DNA of 64,000 nucleotides from Streptomyces broussonetiae (lineage in GTDB: Bacteria; Actinomycetota; Actinomycetes; Streptomycetales; Streptomycetaceae): assembly GCF_009796285.1 (NCBI RefSeq), contig NZ_CP047020.1, positions 6,076,001 through 6,140,000 on the forward strand, given 5' to 3'. Below the pieces are notes generated by a model. The model made no database searches. It had not been told where the DNA came from and worked only from the letters and a program-made list of their open reading frames with translations. Positions within the stretch are counted from its first letter, which is position 1. Each line of letters starts with the position of its first letter. The translations under genes were made by a program, and so were the position numbers. This document shows, in pieces, positions 57,020 to 64,000 of the stretch.

Positions 57020-57031
57020 GGTCCGCCGGGG

Positions 57032-57259
57032 TCAGCGGTAGTCGTCCTCGTCGAGCGTGACCACATGTGCCTGTTCGAGCTGATCGGCCTCGTTCGCGGC
57101 CCGGTCCGGGTCCACTTCCGTCAGGGGGTCGTCGCGCTGCGGCGCGAGGTCGGTGTGCTGCTCGGCGGCGTCCACCTCGGGGGCCTCGACATCGAGTTCC
57201 GCGGCCGTCTCGCTCTCCAGGTAGTCGGTCGTGTAGGGCTCTGTGGGGTCATGGGGCAT
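57032..57259 (-). CDS. Acidic small protein, hypothetical
   Basis: 75 residues from ATG 57259 (gaaggga upstream). Very acidic (TTDYLESETAAELDVEAPEVDAAEQHTDL...VVTLDEDDYR), no hydrophobic segment, probably disordered. Longer in-frame starts are unsupported. No family recognised. Confidence 0.65.
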   Translation of the reverse strand: MPHDPTEPYTTDYLESETAAELDVEAPEVDAAEQHTDLAPQRDDPLTEVDPDRAANEADQLEQAHVVTLDEDDYR

Positions 57260-57483
57260 GGTGGGCTCCCTTCCTACGAAAGTCCCCGGAAGCAGCAGGG
57301 CAGCAGGGGCCACATTCGGGTGCCCTGTGTACGAGCCTAGGAGAGAGCCGAACCGGACGCCATGCCATGACGCCCGTTCGCCTCCCGTTTCACCGGACAC
57401 GCCCGGCTCACACGGTGACGACGTCCTCACGCTGTGACGGCGAACACATGAACCTCGACGTGATCACCTCGTAACATTGCCGC

Positions 57484-58503
57484 ATGTCCTCGACCGAGTC
57501 GCCGTCCGTGCCGGCCGCCAGCGTGCTTCCGAAGGTGGCGCCCGTACGGGTCGGCGAAGGCGAGCGGCTGCGGTCCGTGGGCCTGCCCGGCGTCACCCTG
57601 TCGATCCGTTCCCGCCGCCCGGCGCGCGAGGGCCTGCCGCCCGCGCTGTACGTCCACGGGCTCGGCGGTTCGTCGCAGAACTGGTCGGAGCTGATGGCCC
57701 AGCTGGACGGCGCCGTCGACAGCGAGGCGCTCGACCTGCCGGGCTTCGGCGACTCCCCGCCACCGGACGACGGCGACTACTCCGTCACCGGGCACGCGCG
57801 CGCGGTGATCCGCCATCTCGACGCGGCGGGCCGGGGCCCGGTCCACCTGTTCGGCAACTCGCTGGGCGGCGCGGTCACCACGCGCGTGGCCGCCGTACGC
57901 CCCGACCTCGTCCGTACGCTCACGCTGGTCTCGCCCGCCCTGCCCGAGCTGCGCATCCAGCGCACGGCGGCGCCGACCGCACTGCTCGGCGTGCCCGGTG
58001 TCGCCGCCCTGTTCACCCGGCTGACCAAGGAGTGGACGGCCGAGCAGCGCGTACGCGGGGTCCTGGGCCTGTGCTACGGCGACCCCGCGCGCGTGTCGTC
58101 GGAGGCCTTCCAGTACGCCGTCGAGGAACTGGAGCGGCGGTTGCAGCTGCCGTACTTCTGGGACGCGATGGCCCGCTCCGCGCGCGGGATCGTCAACGCC
58201 TACACGCTCGGCGGGCAGCACGGGCTGTGGCGCCAGGCCGAGCGCGTGCTCGCGCCGACCCTGCTCATCTACGGAGGCCGCGACCAACTCGTCGCCTTCC
58301 GCATGGCCCGCAAGGCCGCCCACTCCTTTCGTGACTCCCGCCTGTTGTCCCTGCCGGACGCCGGGCACGTGGCGATGATGGAGTACCCGGAGGTGGTGGC
58401 CGCAGCGTTCCGGGAACTGCTGTCCGACACCGCGCAGGCCGGTACGGGCGCCACGCGCGCGTCCGGCGTGGACGGCGTGACCGTCCCGGGCGCGGGGAGC
58501 TGA
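57484..58503 (+). CDS. Alpha/beta hydrolase
   Basis: 339 residues from ATG 57484; taacat at 57472-57477 lies 7 bases before it, so the mRNA is probably leaderless. YVHGLGGSSQNW (oxyanion), Ser126 in LFGNSLGGAV, Asp in YGGRDQLV, His in DAGHVAMMEYPE. Resembles Rv3206c-region hydrolases in actinobacteria; substrate unknown. The DUF3152 gene starts 8 bp after its stop. Confidence 0.9.
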   Translation: MSSTESPSVPAASVLPKVAPVRVGEGERLRSVGLPGVTLSIRSRRPAREGLPPALYVHGLGGSSQNWSELMAQLDGAVDSEALDLPGFGDSPPPDDGDYSVTGHARAVIRHLDAAGRGPVHLFGNSLGGAVTTRVAAVRPDLVRTLTLVSPALPELRIQRTAAPTALLGVPGVAALFTRLTKEWTAEQRVRGVLGLCYGDPARVSSEAFQYAVEELERRLQLPYFWDAMARSARGIVNAYTLGGQHGLWRQAERVLAPTLLIYGGRDQLVAFRMARKAAHSFRDSRLLSLPDAGHVAMMEYPEVVAAAFRELLSDTAQAGTGATRASGVDGVTVPGAGS

Positions 58504-58510
58504 GGCCCGC

Positions 58511-59998
58511 GTGGGACGCCACAGCCGCCGCGGACCGGCCCCCAAGGGCGAGGCCGCGGACGTAGCCGCCAGGCGCGTGGAGCGGGCAGAGCAAGCAGGG
58601 CGGGTGGAGCGGGCAGGGCAAGAGGGGCAACAGGAGCGGGCGGAACGGCGGGGTACACCCGCGCGTGGGGTCCCGCGGCTTGCGGAGGGCGCACTCCCGG
58701 GCGAGGTGCCCAGGCATCCGGACGGCACACCCGCGCAAGGCGTGCCCGGGCCGCCCGACGGCACGCCCGCACGTGGTGTGCCGACGCCGTCCGACGGCAC
58801 TCCCGCTCACGAGGTGCCGCACTTCCGTGCGGGTGCACCCGTGCGTGGCGGCCATCCCGAGCAGCGGGAACGCGGGGGTGGCTGGGGGGAGTTCGCGGGG
58901 CGGTCCGGTCCCGGCGGCGGTCCCGGTGTCGTGCTTCCGCGGCAGCGACAGGCAGGGCAGGTGGGGCAGGCGGGCCCGGCAGGCCCGGCAGGCGGGCCCC
59001 GGCAGGAGTACCTCGACGCCTTCGGCGCGACCGGTGACGGCGGCGCGGGCCTCGAGGACGACGTCGACGTCTTCGCGCCCCGCGCGCGTGGGCCGCGCCG
59101 CAGCGACACACGGCCGGCCGGCACCGAGACGCAGTCGCCGCAGGCGGCGCCCGAGGCGGACGGCAACGAGAAGCCTCCCGCCGGGCTGCCCGCGCAGCGC
59201 TCGGGCGGCAAGGGGCGGGCCTTCACCGGTGTCGCGGCGGCCGCCGTCACCACCGTGCTCGCGGTGGTCGTCGCCGGACAGGTGACCGAGGGGCGGCGCG
59301 ACGACGGCGCCGCACAGTCGCGCTCAGCCCCCGACCAGGCTCGTGACGCACGCACTCCGGGGGAGTCGGCGCCCTCCGCCTCGGCGAGCGCGGTGGCACT
59401 GACGTACGAGCAGGCGATGGGCCGGAAGTACCCGCTCGGCGCCACGCTGAAGGGCTCGGGGAAGTTCGACGCCGTGCCCGGGTTCGACAAGGCGCCGGGC
59501 GCCGGGCGCAAGTACACCTACCGCGTGGACGTCGAGCAGGGGCTGGGGCTGGACGGCAGGCTGTTCGCCGAGGCCGTGCAGAAGACCCTGAACGACGACC
59601 GCAGTTGGGCCCACGGCGGTGCCCGTACCTTCGAGCGGATCTCCTCCGGCAAGCCCGACTTCGTGATCACGCTGGCCAGCCCCGGTACGACCGCCGCCTG
59701 GTGCTCGAAGTCCGGGCTGGACACCACCGAAGACAACGTCTCCTGCGACTCGGCGTCCACCGAACGAGTGATGATCAACGCATACAGGTGGGCCCAGGGC
59801 AGCAAGACATATGGGGACAAGATCTACCCCTACCGGCAGATGTTGATCAACCATGAAGTCGGCCACCGGCTCGGCTACGGCCATGTGGCGTGCCAGAAGA
59901 GCGGCGAACTCGCCCCCGTCATGCAACAGCAGACCAAGTTCCTCGACCATGACGGAATCCACTGTCTGCCCAATCCATGGCCGTATCCCGGGAGTTGA
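58511..59998 (+). CDS. DUF3152 membrane protein with zinc-metallopeptidase signature
   Basis: 495 residues from GTG 58511. About 230 residues of disordered, repeat-bearing cytosolic sequence (PDGTPAxGVP units), one membrane helix near 240-258 (FTGVAAAAVTTVLAVVVAG), and an external DUF3152 domain. It holds NHEVGHRLGYGH with His448, Glu449, His452 and His458, the HExxHxxGxxH pattern of metzincin-type zinc peptidases, and three cysteines (Cys-Ser-Lys, SCDSAS, ACQKSG). Rv3207c is the mycobacterial relative. Peptidase activity is inferred from the motif. Confidence 0.9.
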   Translation: MGRHSRRGPAPKGEAADVAARRVERAEQAGRVERAGQEGQQERAERRGTPARGVPRLAEGALPGEVPRHPDGTPAQGVPGPPDGTPARGVPTPSDGTPAHEVPHFRAGAPVRGGHPEQRERGGGWGEFAGRSGPGGGPGVVLPRQRQAGQVGQAGPAGPAGGPRQEYLDAFGATGDGGAGLEDDVDVFAPRARGPRRSDTRPAGTETQSPQAAPEADGNEKPPAGLPAQRSGGKGRAFTGVAAAAVTTVLAVVVAGQVTEGRRDDGAAQSRSAPDQARDARTPGESAPSASASAVALTYEQAMGRKYPLGATLKGSGKFDAVPGFDKAPGAGRKYTYRVDVEQGLGLDGRLFAEAVQKTLNDDRSWAHGGARTFERISSGKPDFVITLASPGTTAAWCSKSGLDTTEDNVSCDSASTERVMINAYRWAQGSKTYGDKIYPYRQMLINHEVGHRLGYGHVACQKSGELAPVMQQQTKFLDHDGIHCLPNPWPYPGS

Positions 59999-60021
59999 CG
60001 GCAGTCGCCTCGGGAGCGCTT

Positions 60022-60036
60022 ATGTCACATTGACAT
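60022..60036. promoter_or_regulatory. Inverted repeat ATGTCA-CAT-TGACAT
   Basis: Perfect 6-bp arms with three central bases, about 320 bp before the substrate-binding protein start and just before a possible promoter (catatt, tagtca). Confidence 0.4.
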
Positions 60037-60065
60037 GAGTCGCAAGTTCGTTCATATTTCTGCGC

Positions 60066-60161
60066 ATGTGGTCTAGTCATGCCGCCCACGGGAGCGCCGC
60101 CATCGAGCTGGCGCTCATCGGCGTGACCGCACTTTGCGTGGCCGACATCCACTGTCGCTGA
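60066..60161 (+). CDS. Possible 31-residue leader peptide
   Basis: ATG 60066 opens an ORF of 31 codons that begins MWSSHAAHGS and ends TALCVADIHCR. It finishes at the first base pair of a terminator-like hairpin, the layout of an attenuator. No strong ribosome site is seen, so it might be leaderless or not translated. Two late cysteines recall Cys-rich actinobacterial leader peptides, but the usual motif of those is absent. Confidence 0.35.
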   Translation: MWSSHAAHGSAAIELALIGVTALCVADIHCR

Positions 60162-60206
60162 CGCCGCCTCCTCGGCGTTCGCGTCGCGACTCTTCTTTTT
60201 CCTTCT
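60161..60206 (+). terminator. Terminator-like hairpin with T-rich tract
   Basis: acgccg / cggcgt (60161-60166 and 60173-60178) with a six-base loop, then tcttctttttccttct, an unusually T-rich run for this genome. It lies 149 bp before the transporter gene, so it could act as an attenuator. Confidence 0.45.
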
Positions 60207-60354
60207 GCGTCCGTACCCCTGGTACGGGCTTTTCGACGACCCGGCGCCGAGGCCGACGTCTGCTCGCAGGCGTCTCATTTCTCGTCCACATGTCTCACTC
60301 TTCGAGAAATCCTCGATCAGAGCCCGATCAGTTCCCCGAGAGGTCGTCATTCCG

Positions 60355-62073
60355 ATGCGTCAACCGTCCGTCATAGCGCGCCGCGTGGCCGCGGCATCCG
60401 TCAGCCTGGTCGTGGCAGCGGGCGCCGCCGCCTGCGGCCCGAAGGACAACGATGCCAAGGGTTCCGGTGGCGACTCCACGCCCCACAAGGGCGGCACCCT
60501 GACGGTGCTGAACTCCCAGCCGCAGACCGACTTCGACCCCGCCCGCCTCTACACCTCCGGCGGCGGCAACGTTCCCTCGCTGGTCTTCCGCACCCTCACC
60601 ACGCGCAACCGCGAGAACGGTGCGGCCGGCGCCAAGGTCGTCCCCGACCTCGCCACCGACACCGGGCGCCCCAGCAAGGACGCGACCGTGTGGACGTACA
60701 CCCTGAAGAAGGGGCTCACGTACGAGGACGGCACGCCGATCACCTCGGCCGACATCAAGTACGGCATCGAGCGCTCCTTCGCCCCCGAACTGTCCGGCGG
60801 CGCCCCCTACCTGCGGGACTGGCTGGTCGGTGCCGCCGACTACCAGGGGCCGTACAAGGACAAGAAGGGGCTCCCGGCGATCGAGACGCCGGACTCCCGG
60901 ACCATCGTCTTCCACCTGAACAAGCCCGAGGGCGAGTTCCCGTTCCTGGCCACGCAGACGCAGTTCGCCCCGGTGCCCAGGAGCAAGGACACCGGCACCA
61001 AGTACGAGGAGCACCCGGTCTCGTCCGGCCCGTACAAGGTCGTCAAGAACGAGAACGACGGCGAGCACGTCGTCCTCACGCGCAACACGTACTGGTCCGC
61101 GGCCACCGACGACGAGCGCAAGGCCTACCCGGACACCATCGACGTCCGCTCCGGCCTCGACTCCTCCGTGATCAACCAGCGGCTGTCCGCGTCCCAGGGC
61201 GCGGACTCGGCCGCGGTCACCACGGACACCAACCTCGGCCCGGCCGAACTCGCCAAGGTCAGCGGCGACAGGGACCTCGCCGCGCGCGTGGGCACCGGAC
61301 ACTTCGGCTACACGAACTACATCGCGTTCAACCCCACCGTGAAGCCGTTCGACAACCCCAAGGTGCGCCAGGCGATCGCCTATGCCGTCGACCGGTCCTC
61401 GGTGGTCAACGCCGCCGGGGGCAGCGCGCTCGCCGAGCCCGCGACCACCTTCCTGCCCAACCAGAAGTCCTTCGGCTACACGCCCTACGACCCGTTCCCG
61501 GCCGGCGCCACCGGCAACCCGGCCAAGGCCAAGGAACTGCTCGCGCAGGCCGGCTACAAGAACGGGCTCACCATCACGCTGACCCACTCCAACGCCAAGG
61601 ACTTCGAGACCAGCCCGGAGATCGCGACCGCCGTCCAGGACGCGCTCAAGAAGGCCGGCGTCACGGTCAAGCTGCAGGGGCTGGAGGACAACGACTACCG
61701 GGACACGATCCACAGCGTGAAGACCGAGCCCGGCTTCTTCCTCGCCCACTGGGGTGCCGACTGGCCCTCCGGCGGTCCCTTCCTCGCCCCGATCTTCGAC
61801 GGCCGCCAGATCGTCAAGGACGGCGCGAACTTCAACACGGGTCTGCTCAATGACAAGTCGGTCAATGACGAGATTGACGCGATCAACAAGTTGACCAACC
61901 TTGACGCTGCTGCCAAGCGGTGGGGTGCACTGGACCAGAAGATCGGTGAGCAGGCCCTCGTCGTGCCGCTGTTCCACCCCGTCTACAAGCGCCTGTACGG
62001 CAAGGACGTCAAGAACATCGTCATCAGCGACTGGACCGGCGTCCTCGACATCTCCCAGGTCGCGGTGAAGTAG
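60355..62073 (+). CDS. Peptide ABC transporter substrate-binding lipoprotein (DppA/OppA family)
   Basis: 572 residues from ATG 60355. Lipoprotein signal with AAAC (Cys27), then the SBP_bac_5 fold: GGTLTVLNSQPQTDFDPARLYTSGG, NVPSLVFRTLTT, LTYEDGTPITSADIKYGIERSF, VRQAIAYAVDRSSVVNAAGG. Membrane-anchored peptide receptor of the importer encoded by the next genes. Distinct from the importer at the start of the window. Confidence 0.93.
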   Translation: MRQPSVIARRVAAASVSLVVAAGAAACGPKDNDAKGSGGDSTPHKGGTLTVLNSQPQTDFDPARLYTSGGGNVPSLVFRTLTTRNRENGAAGAKVVPDLATDTGRPSKDATVWTYTLKKGLTYEDGTPITSADIKYGIERSFAPELSGGAPYLRDWLVGAADYQGPYKDKKGLPAIETPDSRTIVFHLNKPEGEFPFLATQTQFAPVPRSKDTGTKYEEHPVSSGPYKVVKNENDGEHVVLTRNTYWSAATDDERKAYPDTIDVRSGLDSSVINQRLSASQGADSAAVTTDTNLGPAELAKVSGDRDLAARVGTGHFGYTNYIAFNPTVKPFDNPKVRQAIAYAVDRSSVVNAAGGSALAEPATTFLPNQKSFGYTPYDPFPAGATGNPAKAKELLAQAGYKNGLTITLTHSNAKDFETSPEIATAVQDALKKAGVTVKLQGLEDNDYRDTIHSVKTEPGFFLAHWGADWPSGGPFLAPIFDGRQIVKDGANFNTGLLNDKSVNDEIDAINKLTNLDAAAKRWGALDQKIGEQALVVPLFHPVYKRLYGKDVKNIVISDWTGVLDISQVAVK

Positions 62074-62077
62074 CGCC

Positions 62078-63157
62078 GTGAGCGAGGCACTTGTCACCGT
62101 CGAGACCGCCGGGACGGAAGCGCCCGTCCCGGCGGCCTCGGGGACCCGTCAGTTCTGGCGGCGGCTGCGAGCGCAGCGTGCCGCCCTGGTCGCGGCGGCC
62201 GTCGTCGCGCTGCTCGTCCTGGTCGCGCTCGCCGCGCCGCTGCTCACCGCCCTGGAGGGCCAGGACCCCACCACGTACCACCCGTCCCTGGTCGACTCCG
62301 CGCGCGGAGGCGTGCCCATCGGCTCCTTCGGCGGCATCAGCGCCGACCACTGGCTGGGCGTCGAACCGCAGACCGGACGTGACATGTTCGCCCGGCTCGT
62401 CTACGGGGCTCAGGTGTCCCTGGGCGTCGCGCTGGCCGCCACGGTGCTGCAGGTCGTCCTCGGCGTCGCCATGGGCGTGGCCTCCGGCCTCGGCAACCGC
62501 TGGGTCGACCAGGTCCTGAGCCGCATCACCGACATCTTCGTCTCGATGCCGTTGATGATCATGGCGCTTGCGCTGCTCGCCGTCGTCCCGAGCGGCTTCC
62601 CGCGGCCCGTCCTCGTCGCGCTGATCATCGCCCTGGTCGCCGGCTGGAGCACGACGGCGAAGATGGTGCGGGCCCAGACCCTCACCCTCAAGAACCTCGA
62701 CTACGTCGCCGCCTCCCGGCTCAGTGGCTGGAGCACCTGGCGCACCGCCGTACGCGAACTCCTTCCGGGCCTGGCCGCGCCCGTCATCACGTACTCCGCG
62801 CTGCTGATCCCCTCGAACATCAGCGCCGAGGCGGCCCTGTCCTTCCTCGGCGTCGGCGTGAAGCCCCCGACGCCCTCCTGGGGACAGATGCTCACCTCCG
62901 CCGACGTCTGGTACCAGGCGGCCCCGCAGTACCTGCTGCTGCCCGCCGCCGCCCTGTTCGTGACCGTGTTCGCGCTGACCGTCCTCGGCGACGGCGTCCG
63001 CGTGGCCCTCGACCCGCGCGCGGCCTCGCGCCTGCGCATCGGCACCGGGCGCAGGCTCGAGGCCCGCGCGGACAAGGGCGTGCCGGCAACGGACAAGGCG
63101 GACGCGGTCGCAATGCAGAACGACGCAGTTGCAGGGAAGAAGGAGGACCGGGCATGA
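62078..63157 (+). CDS. Peptide ABC transporter permease, DppC type
   Basis: 359 residues from GTG 62078, 4 bp after the binding protein. Membrane helix at about 30-52, permease domain with EAA loop (DYVAASRLSGWSTWRTAVRELLPG), FLGVGVKPPTPSWGQM, and a hydrophilic C-terminal tail rich in Lys/Ala. Here the C-type permease precedes the B-type one, the reverse of the operon at the left end. Stop overlaps the next start (ATGA). Confidence 0.92.
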   Translation: MSEALVTVETAGTEAPVPAASGTRQFWRRLRAQRAALVAAAVVALLVLVALAAPLLTALEGQDPTTYHPSLVDSARGGVPIGSFGGISADHWLGVEPQTGRDMFARLVYGAQVSLGVALAATVLQVVLGVAMGVASGLGNRWVDQVLSRITDIFVSMPLMIMALALLAVVPSGFPRPVLVALIIALVAGWSTTAKMVRAQTLTLKNLDYVAASRLSGWSTWRTAVRELLPGLAAPVITYSALLIPSNISAEAALSFLGVGVKPPTPSWGQMLTSADVWYQAAPQYLLLPAAALFVTVFALTVLGDGVRVALDPRAASRLRIGTGRRLEARADKGVPATDKADAVAMQNDAVAGKKEDRA

Positions 63158-64000
63158 GCGGCCTCACCGGCTTCGTCCTGCGCCGTGTCATCGGCGCCGC
63201 GGTCACCCTGTTCGCGCTCTCGGTGATCATCTACGTCGTGTTCTACGTCACCCCCGGCAACGTCGCCCAGATCACCTGCGGCCCGCGCTGCTCCCCGGAA
63301 CAGGTCCACCAGGTCGCCCAGCAGCTGCACCTCGACGACCCGCTGTACGTGCGCTACTGGCATTTCCTGCAGGGCATCCTCGCCGGCCAGGACTTCTCGA
63401 CCGGCACCGGCGTCGAGCACTGCTCGGCGCCCTGCCTCGGGGAGTCGTACCAGAGCGACCAGCAGGTCACGGACATCATCCTGACCAGGCTTCCGGTGAG
63501 CTTCTCGCTGGTGCTCGGCGCGATGGTGATCTGGCTGGTGCTCGGCGTCGGCACCGGTGTGCTGTCCGCGTGGCGGCGCGGCCGGTTCAGCGAGCGGGTA
63601 CTCACCGCGATCACCCTCGCGGGCACGGCCACGCCGGTCTTCGTCATCGGCCTGGTGCTGATGATCGTCGTCTGCGGCGAGCTGCAGCTGCTGCCCTTCC
63701 CGGAGTACGTGAACTTCACCGACGACCCCCAGCAGTGGGCGTGGAACCTGCTGCTTCCCTGGCTCTCCCTCGCCCTCATCGAGGCGGCGAGCTTCGCCCG
63801 GCTCACCCGGGCGTCGATGCTGGAGACCCTCGCCGAGGACCACATCCGCACCTTCCGCGCGTACGGCGTCGGCGAGCGCGCGGTGATCGTCCGGCACGCG
63901 CTGCGCGGCGCGACCGCGTCCGTCATCGCACTCAACGCCGTCACCTTCGGCTCGGCCGTCGGCGGCGCCGTCCTCACCGAGACCCTCTTCGGGCTGCCCG
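63154..64000 (+). CDS. Peptide ABC transporter permease, DppB type (3' end outside window)
   Basis: First 282 residues from ATG 63154 (aaggaggacc upstream). MSGLTGFVLRRVIGAAVTLFALSVIIYVVFY, then a large external loop carrying four cysteines (TCGPRCSPEQ, EHCSAPCLGES), unusual for DppB, and the EAA loop (HIRTFRAYGVGERAVIVRHAL). ATPase genes are expected just beyond the window. Confidence 0.92.
   Translation, partial: MSGLTGFVLRRVIGAAVTLFALSVIIYVVFYVTPGNVAQITCGPRCSPEQVHQVAQQLHLDDPLYVRYWHFLQGILAGQDFSTGTGVEHCSAPCLGESYQSDQQVTDIILTRLPVSFSLVLGAMVIWLVLGVGTGVLSAWRRGRFSERVLTAITLAGTATPVFVIGLVLMIVVCGELQLLPFPEYVNFTDDPQQWAWNLLLPWLSLALIEAASFARLTRASMLETLAEDHIRTFRAYGVGERAVIVRHALRGATASVIALNAVTFGSAVGGAVLTETLFGLP

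Larger units (their letters stand above)
59999..60354. other. 356-bp intergenic region before the second peptide importer
   Basis: Contains, in order, the inverted repeat atgtca-cat-tgacat (60022-60036), a candidate 31-codon ORF (60066-60161), a terminator-like hairpin with T-rich tract (60161-60206), and a leader to ATG 60355. Confidence 0.6.

Noticed and set aside
1..64000. tRNA, rRNA, transposase or integrase genes
   Set aside because: I looked for T-loop-like ggttcgaatc sequences, rRNA-like stretches and DDE/recombinase motifs and found none that hold up. A tRNAscan or HMM run could still reveal something missed.

Overview
The window is a contiguous piece of a high-GC actinobacterial chromosome, almost certainly Streptomyces. 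Evidence: third codon positions are nearly always G or C; GTG starts and 4-bp ATGA/GTGA gene overlaps are common; mycothiol (mshB), DesK/DesR-like, BldK-neighbourhood-type peptide transport and several Streptomyces-typical hypothetical families are present. From memory, and unverified, the order resembles S. coelicolor around SCO5118-SCO5177. I see no rRNA, tRNA, CRISPR array, insertion sequence, phage or plasmid gene.

Layout. 1-4023: 3' part of an oligopeptide/dipeptide ABC importer operon (two permeases, two ATPases), with an odd duplication of the end of the second permease gene. 4218-8080: an S9-family serine peptidase on the minus strand, then a tiny membrane protein, mshB (mycothiol deacetylase) and a DUF6113-like membrane protein. 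8276-14438: a large disordered membrane protein with an external peptidoglycan-binding-like domain, then a four-gene unit of ABC-2 exporter ATPase, permease, histidine kinase and NarL-type regulator. 14457-18559: transglutaminase-like and GNAT proteins, ferredoxin fdxA next to dapC, and a small secreted protein. 18846-25328: a lysozyme-like membrane protein, dapE, a LOG-family protein, a FolP2-type dihydropteroate synthase, a DivIVA-motif protein, tag, an enoyl-CoA hydratase and DUF3117. 25464-31544: O-methyltransferase, the sigE / zinc anti-sigma / HtrA-type protease / tatB stress cluster. The gene order from mshB through tatB, mrp, the MgtE-like protein and corA matches the M. tuberculosis Rv1170-Rv1239c region as I recall it, so this is an ancient core block.

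31811-42793: a conserved hypothetical, then a more A/T-rich accessory segment (an 888-residue membrane protein with a 15-bp tandem repeat, divergent from an unknown 135-residue protein), followed by mrp, DUF1003, an MgtE cytosolic-domain protein without a pore, a lipoprotein, corA and a SUFU-domain protein. 42834-51201: MFS exporter, DUF6758, PHP phosphoesterase, MarC, a 50-residue protein, a NYN-domain nuclease, then a regulator (XRE/MmyB type) plus type III polyketide synthase pair and an alpha/beta hydrolase. 51359-59998: a DEAD-box helicase with a remarkable basic repeat tail, a ferritin-like protein, a small membrane protein, DUF3107, TetR, an acidic small protein, an alpha/beta hydrolase and a DUF3152 zinc-metallopeptidase-like membrane protein; this part resembles M. 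tuberculosis Rv3211-Rv3206c. 60355-64000: start of a second peptide ABC importer operon (binding lipoprotein, two permeases), preceded by a possible leader ORF and terminator-like hairpin.

Theme: peptide uptake at both ends, with cell-envelope and stress functions between (diaminopimelate synthesis, SigE regulon core, Tat export, metal homeostasis). The least explained items are the 888-residue membrane protein locus, the regulator/type III PKS pair, the helicase tail, and two genes whose conserved 5' coding region can only be reached from rare start codons (ATT for the O-methyltransferase, CTG for the helicase).
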